Of a DNA stretch of 64,000 bases, positions 35,001 to 44,859 are shown one piece after another. The translations under genes were made by a program, and so were the position numbers. Position 1 is the first letter of the stretch. Each line of letters begins with the position of its first letter. Source of the DNA: Chelonoidis abingdonii (Eukaryota; Chordata; Testudines; Testudinidae). The DNA is taken from positions 141,700,074-141,764,073 of the forward strand of contig NC_133772.1 of NCBI RefSeq assembly GCF_003597395.2, in the 5' to 3' direction. The notes under the pieces are model-generated. The model was not told the origin of the DNA. It did not search any database and saw only the letters and a list, made by a program, of their open reading frames with translations.

Positions 35001-38000
35001 GATTTGAACATCCTGTTAAATTTAGAGCCACAGCTTAAAGAGCCTGAAAAAAAAAAAAAAAAAAAAAGGTCCTGAAAAGCCAAATGCATGCAAAAATTAA
35101 CGCATAACCGGCCATGTGCTTTTCCTTGACTGGAACGTAAAGGCATGGCTGACTTTTTTCTCCACTCTTTGACACGACACTCGTTATGTGCAATGTCTCT
35201 CCGTATACCCAACATGATACGGCATAATAAAGATACAGAAAACTCAGGATCCAGATTACAGAAATAGCCCCCAAAAGCTTTTCTTCCTAGCACAGAAAGC
35301 CTAACCCCCACTCTCCTCCACACACAACTCTTCCATCAGATGTGACCTACCCACATTCATTTCTTCATTATTTACAAGCTACAGATGTGAACATGAGTTC
35401 ATTACAGATGCTTATAACTCAGATGGCCAGATTGCTCACTTAGCAAAAACCTGGAAGATCAAATCTCTAACTGGGGTAATTAAATGCAATGGACCCAATC
35501 TATCCTTGGTATAACTCCACTGAATCAATGCCATCTCACCCACTCATACCAGGTCTGAATTTAGTTAAAACTATTCCCATGTTCCCTCTGAATGCAGAAG
35601 AAACAAGCTATGATACAGTTCAATGATATTCTACTGCAGCTGTAAAATGAAAACCATACAGAAAGGAAGAAGGGAAACAAGGAGTGTGATTCAGACTCAT
35701 TACAAAGTAAGTCACAGAGGACACTTACTCATGATTTTCTTTCAGAAGGGAAAACAATATTAGAAATCCGGAATGACTAAGATTTGCATTAGAGCCCAAT
35801 AATTTCCCTCTTCTCATCTTCATTTTTCCTTAAGTCTTTTGTAAGAGTCATTAAAAAACATTGAGCATCATCATAGTCATAACAAATAAACTTATGTCCT
35901 TTAACAAGAGCCTGGAGCTTAGCGGGGAATAGCACAGATATATCAATACCCTGGTGAAAAAACAAATCTGCTTTCAACAATAGCAACTTTCTTCTGCAGA
36001 CCGTAGCAGGGAATGTGCCCAGTCTTCTCTCCTGAAAAGAAATAATCAGCTCTTCCCACACCAGCCACCGGAACACAATCATCTCCTGAAGTCCAGAGTT
36101 ACTATCAAGGTTCACCTAAGAGCTTGTGCAGACACAGTTTCGCCTTTCCAACAGGTCACTGCTCTGTGCACACACAACCTGGAAATGTGTTCCTCTTTAT
36201 GGACACAAACACAGGAGCTGCACAAATGGGAAGTGCACCGGAAATATGGGCCACACCATCTTCTGGGGCCTCTGAGGTAACTAGAACAGCTTTTACATTT
36301 GGAGAAAGTGGATCAAATTTTATCTCAAAAATTATTTCAACTAAGAATGGTAAATGTATACAGGGGATTACTTTCCCATCCCCCAATAAGGAGACCAAAT
36401 CTCCTAAGATTATGGTTTTGCTAAAATCCTCAGTGATGTCGGGTTCAATTAGTGGCAGGCAAACTCCACGAGGTTTGATGGCCCAGTTCAGATAACCATC
36501 GAACCTTGTGCAAAGACTCCAATCCAGACTCTGACCCAGGCTGGCATCCACCCAGGTAGATGCTTGAAGCTGTGCATAGCCTGTGGAGCACCAGGGCCAA
36601 CCCACTCAGATCCAGTTGCAGGATCAGGGCCCTACTACCTCTCCAGCATTTGGGTGGAAGTGTCACAAGAACAGGCTCTTGTGTGAATTCCTTCTCCCCT
36701 GCTCCCACTTGAACTAGAAATACCACGTGTGGTTGTTTTGGTACATCTGCTCCCAGAAAATGCAGACTCGCGTGGAAATGAAGACCAGATGCTTGTCTAA
36801 AGTTATCCAGATTTTACAAACTTCAGAAAGTTTCCAGTTCCTGTCACGGGCTCAGCTCAGGTCCTGCTTTATGCAAACCCAGTCTGCCATCCCCAATTGC
36901 AATCAGCTAAAAGGTCCTATAAGAGTTCCCACTATTTGGTGATTTCATTGTGGACATTTAACTGGTTGATTGTATTCATGTCTGTGCTTAGAGCAGTGAC
37001 GTACACACAGCAGGGGATTTGTACGGTACATGAGGACAAGAGGAGCAGTATAACTGTGAGTTACTGGTAACTCAGTGCTAACACAGTGCACAACTCCTGG
37101 TTGCTGCATAACAAGGGGAATTTTGGTGGGAGGCCATCAAGGATTGTCTCGCAATGGGCACGCAGCCAGCACACTTCCCTGCTGCCTTTATTTCGAACGT
37201 GCTGAAAACATCGCCACCAGAGCAATGACTTAGCTCTCGTCTCTCAGGCACTCACCTCCAAGCCATTCTCTCCTCTTTGGGACCATCAAGCCACTCGCTT
37301 TGGCTGAAGCTGTTGTCTGTTCAACCCTGATGCCGTCGTTAAAAAGCAGCATACCATATTTAGCTGCAGTAGAGAAGATCAGAGGACAAGAACCCAATTC
37401 ACCCCAGCACATCCCTGGCCTTGCAATATGTGCACCATTAGGGCCTTCCTCAAACTCTGTGCAGCAACCTTCACGTGCAGTGGCCATAACTCCACCCACC
37501 TGGGTGCTGAGGGATGGCATCAGGATATACTGTTTGGAGTCCTTGCAGAGCAGCCATCTCTGCAGCTCCCTGGGCTCTCAAGGCCACCAGTGTAGCCACT
37601 TAAGCTGCTTTTACCTGCCAGAATGGTGCAAAATCATCTTAGTGGGGGCCCAGATCCTGCTCAAGCCCTGGTGTGCTGGCAGCCAACTCCTTAGGTTAAT
37701 GCAAAGTTGGTGGGGGAACTCGCTATGGCCCTGCCCTCAGCCTGCCCTGCTCCAGACAGCTAGACCCCCTGAGAGCCCCAGGAGGAAACAGGGCTACACT
37801 CCCACTGGGAAGGGGGCCAGGTGCACACAGAGGGTGAGCACAGAACTCCCATAGCTGTTTCTTGCTCTGTCTCCTCTTGCATACTGGCATTGGGCAGGGC
37901 AGAGGGCAGTTCGGGAAAGGGGCCTGAACTGACGAGAGCCAGCGGAGAGGAGTGATGTGTTGCTGGCTGCCTGCACTCCTGGGCAGCTCTTTGCTCAAGG

Positions 38001-38218
38001 TCGATTGCCTTTACCTATCACACTGTTACCAGCAATACGGCTCTGAGCCTTAGAGCCATTCTCCCCAGATGCTGGCAAGAAATTGACACTGTGATTAAAT
38101 AACACTATAACTCTCCATCTCCTCACCTTACTGCGGTAGGATCTCCAGATTACTGTTTTCACTCCAGTGATGTTTTAGGGTAATTGTTTCAGGAACAGAT
38201 GGTTCTTTGTGTTGTGAC
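35001..38218. other. Unassigned sequence, 3.2 kb, with several long open frames
   Basis: No family recognised. Open frames on the minus strand at 35789-36115 (108 codons), 36156-36605 (149 codons) and 37230-37520 (96 codons), and on the plus strand at 36124-36495 and 37300-37854 (184 codons), overlap each other and contain no motif I can assign. One decayed AGTCAATGG-family motif is near 35495-35560. These could be an unrecognised retroelement or chance. Confidence 0.35.
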
Positions 38219-38333
38219 TGTCATAAACAGATAGCTAAGGGTTAATGTTTCTTTCACCTGTAAAGGGTTAACAAAGGGAACCAAACACCTGACCAGAGGA
38301 CCAATCAGGAAACCGGATTTTTCAAAGCTCAGG
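38219..38333 (+). mobile_element. Truncated LTR start, same family as 25742-26650
   Basis: TGTCATAAACAGATAGCTAAGG, CCTGTAAAGGGTTAACAAAG and CCGGATTTTTCAAAGCTCAG match the first 115 bases of the 909-bp LTR at high identity, after which the sequence changes abruptly into Gypsy-like DNA. It is a breakpoint-truncated LTR on the plus strand. Confidence 0.8.
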
Positions 38334-38339
38334 GTATGA

Positions 38340-38703
38340 CAGTAACAGGTTATGGGTTTAGGTCTGGTCTGTGGTTTTTTCTGCCAGTTTCAGCTGCTGC
38401 CCCCTCTGGCATGAGGTTGAATGTGGTTCGAATGCTGGGCTGTGGTGTGGTTGCCTGTTCTAGTTTGCCTGGGGCGACTGGAGGTGATCGTGGCTGGTTC
38501 AGCCGTTGGCAGGGGATCCGGATCCACTACCTCTGTCGGTCTTGGGGTAACACAGATGGGGTTCTGTGGACGGGCTCAAGGAACAGGAATGGGTCTGGAA
38601 TGTGCCTGTTGGCTGCTGGTGTAACCATTCCCACTCTCTTGGCCCGCTTCACCTGGTTGGCCAGTCTTCTCCCAGTAGCATGGGGATGGAATAATTGTCA
38701 CAG
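38340..38703 (-). pseudogene. Ty3/Gypsy-like protease end and spacer, reverse strand
   Basis: Minus-strand translation near 38681-38658 gives MLLGEDWP, typical of the end of a Gypsy aspartic protease. It is followed by a Pro/Gln-rich spacer with stops. The spacer (about 38365-38605) is an inverted match to 40845-41085 on the opposite strand. The catalytic DTG/DSG part of the protease is not present: the MITE at 38704 takes its place. Assignment to a Gmr1-like lineage, which places integrase after the protease, is inference. Confidence 0.5.
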
Positions 38704-38996
38704 GCACGTCTAGACTATGCACCGTACCGGCCACGTTAAATCGATGCGTCGCGGATCGATATATCGCGTCTATCTAGACGTGATATATTGATCCCTGAGC
38801 GCGCTTATATTGATTCCGGAACTCCACAATCCCAACGAGTTCCGGATCAACATGGCGAGTCCCGCGGCATCGATCCCCGCGCGGTGAAGAACGGTGGAAA
38901 GTTTTAAATCTGATTCTTAGATATTCGACTTCAGCTACGCTATATTTCTCGTAGCTGAAAATTGGCATATCTAAAGTCGATCTTAACCGCCCGCGA
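38704..38996. mobile_element. CpG-rich MITE, long family member
   Basis: Begins GCACGTCTAGACTATGC and contains ATCGATATATCGCGTCTATC, GTTCCGGATCAACATGG and CTTCAGCTACGCTATATTTC. The last is part of an internal hairpin with GTAGCTGAAA. Reverse-complemented, it aligns with the shorter copy at 44443-44633. The right terminus is decayed. It sits inside a Gypsy-like gag/protease region, so it is younger than that element. Confidence 0.75.
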
Positions 38997-40293
38997 GGTA
39001 GCCTGGCCATGGCTGCAAAAGTCACATTCCTGACCAGCCCTTTGTAGGACAGGCAGTCAGCTGTTAGGGCATAGTCTACAGGCTTTGACATGAAGGGGCG
39101 GTGTGGTAAATGGTCACTGGCCTTTGGGTGCATGAGTTTAAGGTGGGTCACAAGGAGTTGGTGCGAGTAGCGACACTGTGCCCCGTGTCTCTTCCACGTG
39201 CTGGGCGCGGGCGGGTAACCTTTACTCTTCCGCCCACTTCTCAAATGTTCCCTCGCTCCAAGGGGATTTTGAGAGAGGTATCCTGGGGGGGGGGGCCCTG
39301 GGATCTTTGGAGTGATGGTGGATGTAATGACTTGCACCCTACGCGGTCTGGGCGGTATCTTATGGCTCGGGCATGTCATTACACTTTTATTAGTATCTTC
39401 CAGCTGACCGGGTCACTGGTGAAGGTGAGTATGCGGGAGTTTACTGGGATGGACTGTGTGGAACGGAAAGTGGCAAGGATGGGTGTCTGTGTATTCCTTG
39501 CGGGGTTGTAGTGGGGGGTGCGTTGGGATTGCCCTCGGTGTAGGGTTTATTGTCGGTGTTTGTCGCCCTGGGGTTTCATTCCCCTTAACATAGTTTTCTT
39601 GCCTTTCTGTCACTTCCATCCATTTGGCTCCAATCTCCCCCAACCTCGGTCGAAGGATTTTGGGTTTCCATCTTGTAATGTACCGTACTAGCTACGTGTG
39701 TTATGTCCTCAGGAGAACCCGACCCATCCAAGAATGCTCCTTCTGTATCGAGGAGGAGGTGCAGTTCGTCAATGAGATTGAACATCTGGTTTCCTGATAT
39801 TCCAGCCTCTATAATTCTTTCCAACGCTAGTAGGCGTGCCGTTTGGGAAATGACCCATCTGGTTTCCACTTTGGGTTCATTGAATCAACGGCCAAACGCG
39901 GCATGGTTGAGACATCGGCAGTAGCCATAAGCGCGGATCGGGTTATCCCGCCCATACTGTTATCTGTCCTTGGTTTGAAACAAGGTTTATAATCGTTCAT
40001 TTTGTCCTGTGGTATTGTCAGACCGCCACTTCTTGCTAAGGGTCCTCGCCGACTCGTGCGTACCCAATCAGTGCTGAGCTGCATCGGATGGGACCTTCAG
40101 CTCTACGCAGGGTTTACTGGTCTTCAGGTGCTATATTTCCCAATGCGGGCCTTTCAAGAATTTTCTAAAAGGAACACTCCAGTTTTCCCCCCCATCACCT
40201 AGCCTTTGTAGTTTGGAAATTTACTGTGCGGCTGACAACAACCTGGGCGACAGCCGAGTGCTATTTAAGATGGCGTTGGCTTAATCTTGATGC
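38997..40293 (-). pseudogene. Decayed gag-like region of Gypsy-type element, reverse strand
   Basis: Minus-strand frames 39585-39869, 38774-39379 and 39827-40084 are separated by stops and shifts but continue from one another. Phrases such as GNQMFNLIDELHLLLDTEG and LSYKGLVRNVTFAAMA recall Gag capsid and nucleocapsid-to-protease junction sequence in vertebrate Gypsy elements. No intact CCHC knuckle is left. Position (between a charged N-terminal frame and a protease end, same strand) supports gag. The family call is an inference from short phrases and gene order. Confidence 0.35.
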
Positions 40294-40803
40294 TTAGCTT
40301 GTTTCTACTTCCAGTATCCATGCTTCTCTGTTCCTCTCTTCACTTTCTTTTGTTGTTTTTTTATCCATTTTCTGATGCGGTGTGTGTTTTCTCCATCTAA
40401 TCTCGTTGAAGGCTGCATCTATGTCTGCCTTGCTTCTCTTTTGTGCTGCTTCATCTCTGGTGCTTGTCTCTTTTTGTAAGCTTCCTCTGGCTACTGCTTT
40501 CTTGTTTTTGTAGCCTTTCCATCTCTTGTTTGTAGTGACCTCTTTGTCTTTCTTGGCCATCTCGTGTCGACTCCTCCCCGTAGTAGTTCTATCTTTGTCC
40601 ATTGCTTCCAACTGGTTACTGCTTTTCTGGTTTTGTGAACATCCTGTGTCCACTTTCTGTGATGTGCCTGCTGGTGTACTTTGTCTGAACTGTGGCTCTC
40701 TTTTTGCATTCGGTCTCTGGAGTCTTGTCCTTAGCAGTAACCTACCTTTTGTTTTTAATCTTCTCTTTCTAGCTAACCTTACATGCAAATTTAACATAGT
40801 CAA
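40294..40803 (-). pseudogene. Lys/Arg/Glu-rich open frame, possible Gag N-terminus
   Basis: The minus frame is open for about 169 codons (first ATG about 40797). It is very rich in Lys, Arg, Glu and Gln (for example RRLKTKGRLLLRTR, KSNDKK-like runs, KESEERNREAWILEVETS) with almost no hydrophobic core, suggesting a charged helical or coiled-coil segment. It lies directly upstream, on the same strand, of the gag-like relics at 38997-40293, so an N-terminal Gag coiled coil is the best guess. A different frame over 40491-40709 is also open, so internal frameshifts are possible. No known domain seen. Confidence 0.4.
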
Positions 40804-40829
40804 AACCAGTTTATTTCAACCTGTGTGTG

Positions 40830-41402
40830 TTTGCTGCGTTTTACTTGCATTCCTGTTCCTGAGCTGTCCACAGGAAGCCCCGTCTGTGTTACCAGAGACC
40901 CAGACAGAGGTAGTGGACCCGGATCCCCTGCCAACGGGCTGAAACCAGCCACAGCACCTCCAGTCCCAGGCCCGGAACTGGAACAGCAACCAGCACAGCA
41001 GCAATTGCAACCACATCTTCAACCTCCACGCCAGAGGGCCAACGAGCCTGAACTGGCAGAAGCAAACAGACAACCATAGAAGAGGCTCAGCCAGAGCCTG
41101 TAATATCACCAGGTGCACCAGCGGAGAGCGGTTCACCAGCAACGGAAACAACCCCATCACCTACATTGCTTCCAGAGGGACCAAGCCCAAGTCCAGAGTC
41201 TGAGGAAGAACTGGTATCCCCAGCCTCAAGGGAACAGTTCCAGACTGAGCAGGAAGATGATGACAGCCTTCAGAAAGCTTGGGTGGCGGCACGGAGCACC
41301 CCACCGCCTCTCAGCTCTTCTAACCGATCCCGGTTTGTTATAGACCAAGGACTTTTATACAAGGAAATTCTTTCTGGTGGACACCAGGAAGAATGGCAGT
41401 GA
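40830..41402 (+). pseudogene. Ty3/Gypsy-like spacer and pre-integrase fragment, plus strand
   Basis: The plus strand encodes a Pro/Gln-rich segment (TQTEVVDPDPLPTG, then stops) followed at 41166-41402 by PEGPSPSPESEEELVSPASR, DDDSLQKAWVAARS and RFVIDQGLLYKEILSG. That order is characteristic of the region just before the integrase zinc-binding domain in vertebrate Gypsy elements. Coding homology stops at about 41402; HHCC, DDE core and reverse transcriptase are absent. The first 240 bases are the inverted partner of 38365-38605, so the locus contains two fragments of the same element head to head. Confidence 0.6.
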
Positions 41403-41717
41403 CAGATTTGTATAAATCATGTTTGCTCCATGCTAAGTGTCATTACGCCGAGCAGGAACTCTGCATCTTTTGTTGTCTTTCCGTAAATTGCCCTGATGGA
41501 GTCTGCAAACCTGCTCTCTTTGATTTACTCATATTCCAGAAAGGAATTGTTCATCAGCTTGTAAAACTTGCATGCGAAAAAACACAGTGAAACTGTCATG
41601 TGCTGTTTTTCGTATAATGAAGAAAAACAAGCTGCCCATCAGGGATACGGCAATTGCAGCTGTATCTCTGGTTTGCTCCCTTTTGCGGACAGATGGGGGC
41701 TTTTTATAACAATAATT
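41403..41717. other. Unassigned sequence
   Basis: No gene or repeat recognised. Confidence 0.4.
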
Positions 41718-41900
41718 GGAGATATACCTATCTCTGAGAACTGGAAGGGACCTTGAAAGGTCATCAAGTCCAGCCCCTGCCTTCACTAGCACAGCTAAGT
41801 ACTGATTTTGCCCCAGATCCTTAAGTGGCCCCCTCAAGGATTGAGCTCACAATCCTGGGTTTAGCATGCCAATGCTCAAACCACGAAGCTATCCCTTCCC
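41718..41900 (-). mobile_element. tRNA-type SINE with CR1-like 3' tail, reverse strand
   Basis: On the minus strand the head GGATAGCTTCGTGGTTTGAG (A-box-like) and CAGGATTGTGAGCTCAATCC (B-box-like) are at tRNA spacing. They are followed by GGGGGCCACTTAAGGATCTG, and the 3' end GACTTGATGACCTTTCAAGG...CCAGTTCTC matches the CR1 3' UTR. The shared tail fits a SINE mobilised by CR1. It is not a functional tRNA: the cloverleaf is incomplete and it is fused to the tail. Confidence 0.8.
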
Positions 41901-42130
41901 TATTAATGAACAAAGTTTTAAGATTTATCATGACTTGTTGTAATTGGAAAAGGTCAAAGGATGTTGCCTAATCTGCTGTAGCCCTACAACCTGGCTCCAC
42001 CTCATTAAACAAAGAATCAGAAAGCCATATTAGTTCTGACTGTGAGATTTTAAACAGACCATAAAATAGTTATTAAGTTACCAGCATTTCCTCAGAGCTC
42101 CCTAAAATGAACCGGTCAGAAAGAATTCAA

Positions 42131-42263
42131 CTCATCAGAGGTTTTTAAGGCCAGGTTTAACAATGCCCTGGCTGGGATGGTTTAGTTGGGATTGGTCCTG
42201 CTTTGAGCTGGGGGTTAGACTAGATACCTCCTGAGATCCCTTCCAACCCTGAGATTCTATGGT
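42131..42263 (+). mobile_element. CR1 LINE 3' UTR fragment
   Basis: GTTTTTAAGGCCAGGTTTAAC, CTGGCTGGGATGGTTTAG, GGGGTTAGACTAGATACC and CCAACCCTGAGATTCTATGG form a CR1 3' terminus with the usual ATTCTATG end. Confidence 0.88.
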
Positions 42264-42600
42264 AGCAATGGCTAAAGTGAGAGCTAAAATATGGGGAGGA
42301 GAATTGCAGAGCAGTGTGCATTGTCACAATGCTTTCAATACTTTCCCTGCTGCAATCCTCACTCCCCTATCCTCCCTGAGCAGCTTAGGCAGGGCCAGTC
42401 CTGCCCACCTCCATTCCTGAGCACAGCGCTCCCTACTGCAAGTAGCCCCAGGGAACAAATATATCTTGGAACACAAAGATGAGCTTATGTCTATCCCCAA
42501 ATGCCTGAGACATCCCTGGGTACCAATCTATATTTCTAGTATCACTTCCTATGCCTCAGGAGAGTTCCATCAGCCATAGGTTTGGCCCATACATCAGCTC
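42264..42600. other. Unassigned sequence
   Basis: Nothing recognised. Confidence 0.4.
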
Positions 42601-42745
42601 TAATATTATGAGCATTGCTATGGAACCTAGAGGCCATGACCAAGCTCAGGGCTCCATTACGCAAGGCGCTGTACGGACACTGTGTAAGAGACTGTCCCTG
42701 CCCTGAAGAGCTGACAACCTGCACAGACAAAACAGACAGCAGAAA
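42601..42745 (-). mobile_element. L2-like 3'-end repeat scrap, copy 4 of 5
   Basis: GGAACCTAGAGGCCATGACC, CAAGGCGCTGTACGGACAC and GTCCCTGCCCTGAAGAGC are the reverse complement of the tail block at 44641-44758. Confidence 0.65.
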
Positions 42746-43280
42746 GAGTCTGATCCACAGGGGGCAAAATGAGCCTTCTAACAAGCCTCCGCAATCCCCA
42801 AGCATGACACCCAGCAGCGCTAAACCACACAGCGACCCGGCTACTCAACCCAGAGTGTGGAGACAGACCCAAGCATCGAGCACGGTGAAGAGCTGTCAGA
42901 TGCTTAATAGATAAGATCAAACTAATACATCTGGAGACAACTGGGAAGAAAATTCTACCCCTGGGCAGATGGCATTTTTCACCTCATCCCTTCTGACTGA
43001 GTGGGGCCCCATAAAGAGAGCTCTGAGTAATATTAGAACACCACCTGTGAAATGGAGCCATGCTCTTCATGGCTGGTAAAATCACTAACAACACAGTCCT
43101 CAGAAAGCAACACTCCACCCTGAAGATCTCTCCAACTACCATCCCATCTCCAACCTCCCTTCCTGGGCAAAATGATTAAGGAAGTAGGAGCCACCAACTC
43201 CATGTCACAGCCCCATCGTCCCGGGTGCCCTCGCAATGAGGGTCGGGGTAGGCCAATGCGCATCTTGACCATTTCATATA
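42746..43280. other. Unassigned sequence
   Basis: No gene or repeat boundary found. Confidence 0.4.
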
Positions 43281-43953
43281 TGTGACAAAGTTCCTCCCCA
43301 CCTTGTGGTCCTGTGCTTATTGGCAGATTTGCTCACCTCAATGATCTTCCCCACAGTCTGGATCAATCCTCCGTGTCTGATCAGCGAGTTGGGAAGTTTA
43401 GGGGAGAACCTGGGCCTGCCCTCTACTGCCGCGGTTCCAGCCCAGGGCCCCATTTGGATTGCAGCTGTCATATACTGCCTCTGCTAACAAAAGAAAAACA
43501 ACAAAAAAACTGCATGGACAGCTACACCTCCCTGGGCTTAACTTTCCCGCCAAGCCTCCTCCAAACCACCTTCTTTATCCTCACCGACAGGTGACCTTCC
43601 TCCTGGTGTTATGATAATGCTTGTACTCCTTAGTCCTCCAGCAGCACACCCTCTCACTCTCAGCTCTTTGTGCCTCTTGCTCCCAGCTCCTCACACGCAC
43701 TTCCTCTCCTCTGGTTCCCCCCTCTCTGACTGGAGTGAGCTCCTTTTTAAACCCAGGTGCCCTGATTAACCTGCCTTGATTGGCTGCAGGTGTTCTAATC
43801 AGCCTGTCTGCCTTAATTGGTTCTAGCAGTTTCCTGATTACGCTAATGCAGCCCCTGCTCTGGTCACTCAGGGAACAGAAAACTACTCAGCCAGTGACCA
43901 GTATATTTGCCCTCTACCAGACTCCTGTACCCCACTGGCCTGGGTCTGTCACA
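43281..43953 (-). mobile_element. Solo LTR, 673 bp, TGTGACA...TGTCACA
   Basis: The unit begins TGTGACAAAGTTCC and ends GGGTCTGTCACA, so the first and last seven bases are inverted repeats. A TTTAAAAAGG box on the minus strand (43740-43753) suggests minus-strand promoter orientation. The flanks ATATA (43276-43280) and ATATC (43954-43958) agree at 4 of 5 positions, a likely target duplication. No internal region is attached. I recognise it as a high-copy turtle LTR. Confidence 0.88.
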
Positions 43954-44442
43954 ATATCCATTCAGAATGCTGCTGAAAACATCCTGGCCCATATCACTCT
44001 CTCTTTGAATCTCTCCCATGGGTCCCCCCTTCATGATTGCATCAAACATAAGCTGCATGTCTGAATTTTCAAGGCCCATCCATATTCCACCTATTATTTC
44101 TCATTGGCTATCGAAATGCTGCCTCCTGCCTCCCATCAGCCCATGCTACTAGCCCCACATTTCACCTGTTACGTTTTAAAGCAAGTACCTTGATGTTCTC
44201 TCTCCCATTTCATCACACTGCCTTGGGAGGAGCTCCCCAGGAGCATCCACAAAGCCACTTCATTGTCCTGCAACTCCCTCCTCATGACTCTCCTTGGGCG
44301 GGAGGCCTACAGAATACCTGACAACCGTTAGGCAGGTGGGGTCTGGTATCACTGCTGATCACACTGACCGGTCTTAGCTCCTTGTTTCCTTGTACTCCCC
44401 TGTCGTCTATAACCAGCTCTTGTCGCTTTTCCTATACTGACG
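43954..44442. other. Unassigned sequence
   Basis: No gene seen; TTGTACTCCCCTGTCGTC-type text does not match a family I know. Confidence 0.35.
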
Positions 44443-44633
44443 CCTGGTCTACACTGGGGAAGGAGGGAATCGATCTAAGTTACGCAACTTCAGCTACATG
44501 AACAACATATCTAAAGCCGACATACTTAGATCTACTCACCGCAGTGTCTTCACTTCGGTAGGTCGACTGCTGACACTCCCCCATCGACCCGTGCTGGATC
44601 GATCACTCCGGAGGTAAGTGTAGAAATGCCCTT
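44443..44633. mobile_element. MITE, short member of the 38704-38996 family
   Basis: Ends CCTGGTCTACACTGGGG and, reverse-complemented, AAGGGCATTTCTACACTTACC share the TCTACACT core. Interior ATCGATCTAAGTTACGCAAC, CTTCAGCTAC and AGATCTACTCACCGCAGTG aligns with the reverse complement of 38704-38996. No transposase. The target duplication is unclear, so the superfamily stays open. Confidence 0.75.
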
Positions 44634-44640
44634 AGACCCT

Positions 44641-44758
44641 AAGGTCTTTGGGGCAAAGACCATCTTTTTGTCCTGTGTTTGTACAGCAGCTAGCACAGTG
44701 GAGTCCTGGTGCAGGACTGGGGCTCCTTAGCATGATGGGAATACAAATAAATAAAGAA
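44641..44758 (+). mobile_element. L2-like 3'-end repeat scrap, copy 5 of 5
   Basis: AAGGTCTTTGGGGCAAAGACC, CTGTGTTTGTACAGCAGC, TAGCACAGTGGAGTCC and ATACAAATAAATAAAG give the clearest version of this tail in the window. It resembles the L2 3' UTR (AAGCTCCTTGAGGGCAGGGAC...CTAGCACAGTG). Confidence 0.65.
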
Positions 44759-44859
44759 TCATTAATAAAGACTCAGCACAGAGATGGCACCAGTGGCACT
44801 AGCAGGTGACCTCCTCCTGGCCATAGACACATGCAAGAGCTCCAGGATCCATCGCTTTA

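Noticed and set aside
35041..35070. Processed pseudogene poly-A tail
   Set aside because: The A run has no upstream coding similarity and no target duplication of useful length; a simple A tract near a MIR relic.
37300..37854. 184-codon plus-strand frame
   Set aside because: Longest plus frame outside retroelements, but no domain, overlaps an equally open minus frame, and composition is like the surrounding DNA.
40526..40942. 138-codon plus-strand hydrophobic frame
   Set aside because: It is the antisense of the Lys-rich gag-like frame; Lys/Glu codons read backwards give Phe/Leu, creating a false membrane-like protein.
41840..41900. Possible tRNA gene on the minus strand
   Set aside because: A/B boxes are present but the acceptor and anticodon stems do not close and it is fused to a CR1-like tail, so it is a SINE head.
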